NCBI GenBank assembly: GCA_001000035.1
Contig: LCGX01000023.1
Span: 1 to 8,369 of the forward strand
Source of the DNA: Candidatus Nomurabacteria bacterium GW2011_GWF2_43_8
Lineage (GTDB): Bacteria; Patescibacteriota; Minisyncoccia; Phycocordibacterales; UBA9973
Length of the DNA: 8,369 nucleotides
Direction: 5' to 3'
Shown here piece after piece: positions 4,945 through 8,369 of this stretch. Positions within the stretch are counted from its first letter, which is position 1. Every line of letters begins with the position of its first letter. A model generated the notes under the pieces. It made no database searches. It was not told the DNA's origin and worked only from the letters and a program-made list of their open reading frames with translations. The position numbers and the translations under genes were made by a program.

Positions 4945-5517
4945 TTACAGCTTTACTCCAAACGTCTCAAGAACTTTTAACAATGGGCCAACCGGAAGCC
5001 CAACTATGCCTTCATAATCTCCTGTAAATCTTTCAACAAAAGTTTCTCTGACTTTTTGGATATCATACGCCCCCGCTCGGGTTAAAGGTTCTCCAGTTTC
5101 TATATATTCATTAATCTCTTCATCGGACAAATTTTTAAACTTCACCTTCGCCTCTATAAAATCGGAAGCTATCTTTCCGTTTTTTGTGTCAATAACTGTG
5201 AAACCCGTAAAAATAGAATGCTCATTTCCACTCAACATTTTAAGCATTTCTTTCGCTCGTAGAGAAATATGGGGCTTCCCTAAAACTTGCCCGTCAAAAT
5301 ACACAAGTGTATCTCCCCCTATTACTATGGCGTCATCATAATTCCTCGCAACGCTTTCTGCTTTTTTTCTTGAAATAAATTTCACCAATTCGCCCGGAGG
5401 CAAGGGTAAGGTTATATCCTCGTCATAATTACTGGCAATAATCTCAAACTTAAGACCGGTTTGGGCTAATAATTTTTGTCTTCTAGGGGAGGTCGAAGCA
5501 AGAATGATTTTTCGCAT
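4945..5517 (-). CDS. maf: Maf-family nucleotide pyrophosphatase (YhdE-like)
   Basis: Maf proteins hydrolyse non-canonical or surplus nucleoside triphosphates such as dTTP and UTP to monophosphate and pyrophosphate, cleaning the nucleotide pool. The 190-residue length is normal. Seen: the N-terminal LASTSPRRQKLL with S8 and S10-P11-R12-R13, GGDTLV with the catalytic D69, LGKP with K81, GAYDIQ (149-154) with Q154, and GIVGLPVGPLL (170-180). The GAYxIQ form fits the YhdE (dTTP/UTP) branch better than the YceF branch. Start ATG 5515-5517 lies 7 bp after the stop of the large ATPase gene, and a GGAG overlapping that stop region about 10 nt upstream can act as Shine-Dalgarno, so the two are likely one operon. 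The gene is clearly more AT-rich than its operon partner. Downstream on the minus strand are T-rich runs but no hairpin. Confidence 0.93.
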   Translation of the reverse strand: MRKIILASTSPRRQKLLAQTGLKFEIIASNYDEDITLPLPPGELVKFISRKKAESVARNYDDAIVIGGDTLVYFDGQVLGKPHISLRAKEMLKMLSGNEHSIFTGFTVIDTKNGKIASDFIEAKVKFKNLSDEEINEYIETGEPLTRAGAYDIQKVRETFVERFTGDYEGIVGLPVGPLLKVLETFGVKL

Positions 5518-5524
5518 AGAATTT

Positions 5525-8344
5525 TTACTCCATCGTTTTGTACCTGCTCATGATTTCATTTTCCACTTCGGCGCGGTCGCGGCCGTATTTGGTGTAGGAA
5601 AGTTCCTTCAAACTATCCACGATCTCGGAATTGCCTTTCTCGGGGGCTAGAGTTTTTATATTGAAAGGTTTAGTCGGTTGGCCGTTAACGAGCATGCTCA
5701 TATAAGCATTGTAATTATCGAGCTTAGTGATATCTTGCGCGGTAAAAATCGGTTTGAACTTCGGCTCCAAAAATGTCGCGTCTTCGGTGCCCACGCGGAA
5801 AACGGCCATCGAGCCGACGTTGCCAAAAACCGCATTTTTTATATTTTCTTCAAGCTGGGTGATATATTGATGCGCAATGTTGAGTGACAGCCTGTATTTT
5901 CTCGCTTCAGACAGAATAGAAGCAATAGAATCAGTGGTAACATTTTGAAATTCGTCTATGTATAGATAAAAATCATTCATCGGCTTGCCGAACATATCCA
6001 CCCGCGAGAGCGCGGCCATCTGAATTTTGCCGACTAGCACAAGACCGATCAAATTCGCATTGATGTCGCCCAAACGCCCTTTGGAAAGATTCACCAAAAG
6101 AATTTTCTTCTCATCCATTATTTTTCTGAAGTTGAAAACGGAATTTTGCTGGAGCACAACCGGGCGCATAATGTCGTTTGAAATGAAATTGTCGAATTTG
6201 GACGAGATGTAAGGTACGAAGTTCGCCAGCGACTGGTCCCCGGTCGTCTGCTCGGCCGAAACCCAGAATTGCTTGATGATCGGGTTCTTGCATCGCGAGA
6301 GCTTCATCTCGCGGAATTCCTTATCCGCTAAAACGCGGGTAATTTCAAGCAAAGTCGAGCCGGAAGCCGGGTCTTCCATCACCAAGAAAGCGCTATTTCG
6401 GAAATATTGCTCAAACATCGCCCCGCCCCCGATTTTCATATCAAAAAGCTTGTTGAAAATACCCATCAGTTCGTTGACTACGAAAGTTTTCTGTTCGGGA
6501 TATTTCGGATCGTACTCGAGCATATTGAGCCCCATCGGGCGCGCCGTGTAAGCTGGATCGAAATAAATCACGTCGTCAATGCGCTCCTTCGGAATGCGCG
6601 AGAGAATCGTTTGGATGTCCGTACCGTGCGGATCGATATAGCAGCATCCGTCCCCGTTTCGGATATCCTGCGCTATCATATTGAGCATAATGTTTGTCTT
6701 GCCGGTACCCGTCTGGCCGATAACATAAAAGTGCCTCATGCGGTCCTCGCGTCCCAAGTGAATTTCCGTGTCTCTGCCCCTATAACTGTTTACCCCCAGA
6801 ACTATCCCCTCCGCGCCCATCTCAATCGGCGCGGGCGCGATGCCGGCTTTGGCTTCTTTGAGCTGCGGCTGGCTCCCGATACCGATCGGAAAATGAAACA
6901 CGGAAGCGAGCTCTTTCAGGTTCAAAGGTAGCGTCCTGTCCGAAGAAAAAGTACGGTAAGAAAAATCGCGGAAGAATTTTTTCAAATCATTGCCGGAAAT
7001 CTGCTCAAAAACGAAAGAGTTGCTGGCCGCCTCGGAAAACTGGTTGAAGGAAGATTCTATTTCCCGCAAAATCGCCTCTGCCCGCTCTTTACTTTCCCCC
7101 GAAGCAATTACGCGGATATTGGCTTTCAAAATAGTGCTTTTTATCTTATTGCCAATTTTTTCCACGGCGCCTTCATCTACCGCCCGCCGGCCTTTCATAT
7201 ATTTTTCCGGATTTTTCCCCTCCGGCTCCTTTTCCTTCTGGCCGAAAATAAGCTCTTTCCCCACCTTCAAAAATGCCTTATTGAATTTGTAAAAGTTGTC
7301 CGCCGCGTGCTTGACGGACATACCGTCCTTCACGTCGTCTAAAATAATATGGAACTCGTTTATAAATTTTTCTCCCGCCGGGACAATGACAAACTGAATG
7401 GCCGCCCCCTCGCCGGATTTCTGTAATTTAGAGAAAACATTCAGGATCGGGTTCATTGGGTCGTGCTCGATGTTATCGTAGGTTTTGATCGGCATCACTC
7501 CGCGCTCGGTGAAGGCGGCGAAGGCGCCGACCGAACTTCCTTTCTCATTGAAAACATTGTAATCATCCGGCACTTCGCGGATTTTGGCGTTGTGATAAAA
7601 AGCCAGGACCTGCTTTTCAAAAAGAGAAATATGCTTGTTCGGAATCGCGGCGTAAATGACGACTTCATCGCTCTGGTTGCCGAGCGCCACTTCTAGTGTG
7701 AAATAATTTTCTTTTTCGTTGTATTTGCCCTCTCCGATGGATTGCATGCCGGCATAAAACTGCTCCATTGCGCCGATGAATTCCTTGAAACTTTTTGATT
7801 TGTCCGCTTCATCTTCCGGCGGGGGGAGAGTAATTTCAAAAAGAGTCATATTGAGCGCTTTATAAAGCGGCGAACCCTCTTTGTAATCCAGTCCAGCTTT
7901 GCCGGTCTTCAGATACTGAATGAGAATCCGGTGAAAATCGTCGTCAATATGGGGACTCTGCATCGCTTCCGCCACCGAAAGCGCGTTCTTGATTCCTTTG
8001 GTAATGACAATACCCAAAAGTTCTTCCATCACGCTGTCGTGGGATTCGGGCTTAAGAGCGAGCACTATGTTCTCCGCTTCTCTGCCGCTGATGATATTGC
8101 TCTTATGCACAACTTCTTTCGCTGGAATTTTTTTATACTCACTCAATACATGACCAGCCGCCTGCTCATGGGTATTTTCCACTTGTCCGGAACTTTTTAG
8201 TTCTTCCTCGCGCGCCTTCACATGCGCGCGCACCGCGGTGCTTTCCGGCCGCGGCGTGCCTTCGCGCGCGCAGCGTTCCATCTCCGCGCGCATCGCGGCA
8301 TCCATTTTTTCCAGCGGAACGTAGCTGATTCTCTGTTTGGCCAT
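5525..8344 (-). CDS. Large HerA/VirD4-VirB4-type ATPase (type IV secretion DNA-binding domain protein)
   Basis: This is a 939-residue, apparently soluble protein. The C-terminal half (about 510-900) is a hexameric-pump type P-loop ATPase. It has a HerA-like beta barrel strand around 512-540 (GIVLGVN...IHLG), Walker A GQTGTGKT (543-550), IDPHGTD (570-576) typical of HerA/VirB4/VirD4, Walker B LYIDEFQ (794-800) with D797 and E798, a sensor-like NIAHQY (822-827) and a possible arginine finger R850 in FRVG. Residues about 1-75 are charged and probably helical; about 80-500 form a domain I cannot assign. Unlike classical VirD4/TraD no N-terminal membrane helices are seen, so it would have to dock to a membrane partner or act on cytoplasmic DNA. 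Proteins of this layout are usually annotated as type IV secretion DNA-binding or TraM-recognition proteins in Patescibacteria. No relaxase or other secretion gene is in the window, so transfer, pilus and chromosome roles all stay open. Maf follows in the operon. Confidence 0.82.
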   Translation of the reverse strand: MAKQRISYVPLEKMDAAMRAEMERCAREGTPRPESTAVRAHVKAREEELKSSGQVENTHEQAAGHVLSEYKKIPAKEVVHKSNIISGREAENIVLALKPESHDSVMEELLGIVITKGIKNALSVAEAMQSPHIDDDFHRILIQYLKTGKAGLDYKEGSPLYKALNMTLFEITLPPPEDEADKSKSFKEFIGAMEQFYAGMQSIGEGKYNEKENYFTLEVALGNQSDEVVIYAAIPNKHISLFEKQVLAFYHNAKIREVPDDYNVFNEKGSSVGAFAAFTERGVMPIKTYDNIEHDPMNPILNVFSKLQKSGEGAAIQFVIVPAGEKFINEFHIILDDVKDGMSVKHAADNFYKFNKAFLKVGKELIFGQKEKEPEGKNPEKYMKGRRAVDEGAVEKIGNKIKSTILKANIRVIASGESKERAEAILREIESSFNQFSEAASNSFVFEQISGNDLKKFFRDFSYRTFSSDRTLPLNLKELASVFHFPIGIGSQPQLKEAKAGIAPAPIEMGAEGIVLGVNSYRGRDTEIHLGREDRMRHFYVIGQTGTGKTNIMLNMIAQDIRNGDGCCYIDPHGTDIQTILSRIPKERIDDVIYFDPAYTARPMGLNMLEYDPKYPEQKTFVVNELMGIFNKLFDMKIGGGAMFEQYFRNSAFLVMEDPASGSTLLEITRVLADKEFREMKLSRCKNPIIKQFWVSAEQTTGDQSLANFVPYISSKFDNFISNDIMRPVVLQQNSVFNFRKIMDEKKILLVNLSKGRLGDINANLIGLVLVGKIQMAALSRVDMFGKPMNDFYLYIDEFQNVTTDSIASILSEARKYRLSLNIAHQYITQLEENIKNAVFGNVGSMAVFRVGTEDATFLEPKFKPIFTAQDITKLDNYNAYMSMLVNGQPTKPFNIKTLAPEKGNSEIVDSLKELSYTKYGRDRAEVENEIMSRYKTME

Positions 8345-8348
8345 GAAG

Positions 8349-8354
8349 CCTCCT
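8349..8354 (-). promoter_or_regulatory. Strong Shine-Dalgarno of the large ATPase gene
   Basis: AGGAGG on the minus strand ends four bases before the ATG at 8342-8344 and fixes that start. A second AAGGAG sits 13 bases further upstream (8362-8367), within a partial repeat of GAAGGAG. This shows that the organism uses the anti-Shine-Dalgarno pathway, in contrast to the leaderless-looking genes elsewhere in the window. Confidence 0.8.
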
Positions 8355-8369
8355 TCAAAAACTCCTTCC

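Noticed and set aside
5525..8344. Signature of an integrated conjugative element
   Set aside because: Only the ATPase is present. No relaxase, integrase, attachment-site repeat or other secretion gene is visible, and maf follows it in the operon.
1..8369. Many medium-length open frames opposite or out of phase with the main genes (for example 6407-6931 plus, 1287-1688 plus, 429-773 plus)
   Set aside because: Each lies wholly inside a gene with clear family motifs, has no recognisable domain, and shows the composition expected of an antisense shadow in a moderately GC-rich gene.
1..8369. CRISPR array, tandem repeats, tRNA genes, insertion-sequence ends
   Set aside because: No regularly spaced direct repeats, no cloverleaf with an acceptor stem, and no transposase or paired terminal inverted repeats were seen on reading both strands.

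Overview
The window looks like a piece of a small-genome, uncultivated bacterial chromosome, most likely Patescibacteria (Candidate Phyla Radiation). This rests on gene style rather than a phylogenetic marker search. The signs are a 939-residue soluble HerA/VirD4-type ATPase with a long uncharacterised N-terminal part, tightly packed short operons, several genes of broad unassigned families, and mRNAs that appear to start at or next to the start codon. All genes use the standard code as read here. No insertion sequence, CRISPR array, tRNA, rRNA or phage gene was seen.

Layout. (1) Bases 1-267, plus strand: the C-terminal 88 codons of ribosomal protein L20 (rplT). They end in a 40-bp perfect palindrome (264-303) that serves two convergent genes. 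(2) Bases 300-2712, minus strand: a three-gene operon reading VanZ/YjdF-like membrane protein -> beta-CASP metallo-beta-lactamase RNase -> LOG/SLOG-family protein, with 4- and 12-bp gaps and its own promoter. (3) Bases 2757-2939, minus strand: a non-coding RNA unit with promoter, about 124-nt structured transcript and GC-rich terminator hairpin. Its fold (long closing stem, large asymmetric central bubble with a small hairpin on the 3' side, apical stem-loop) is that of 6S RNA. (4) Bases 2980-4134, minus strand: nucleoside diphosphate kinase followed by a small P-loop kinase. (5) Bases 4204-4911, plus strand: a 7-TM protein with two internal repeats like the lycopene cyclase (CrtYc/CrtYd) fold. 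It diverges from ndk, and the two promoters appear to share one palindromic -35 hexamer. (6) Bases 4945-8344, minus strand: the large HerA/VirD4-like ATPase followed 7 bp later by a Maf nucleotide pyrophosphatase.

Functional themes are translation (L20), global control of RNA polymerase (6S RNA), RNA turnover (beta-CASP nuclease), nucleotide metabolism and pool sanitation (Ndk, P-loop kinase, Maf, LOG-like) and DNA or pilus-type export (ATPase). The most interesting items are the compact 6S-like RNA, the shared -35 divergent promoter, the leaderless starts beside a strongly Shine-Dalgarno-led gene, the two stop codons paired inside one palindrome, and the lycopene-cyclase-like membrane protein with no carotenoid genes beside it.
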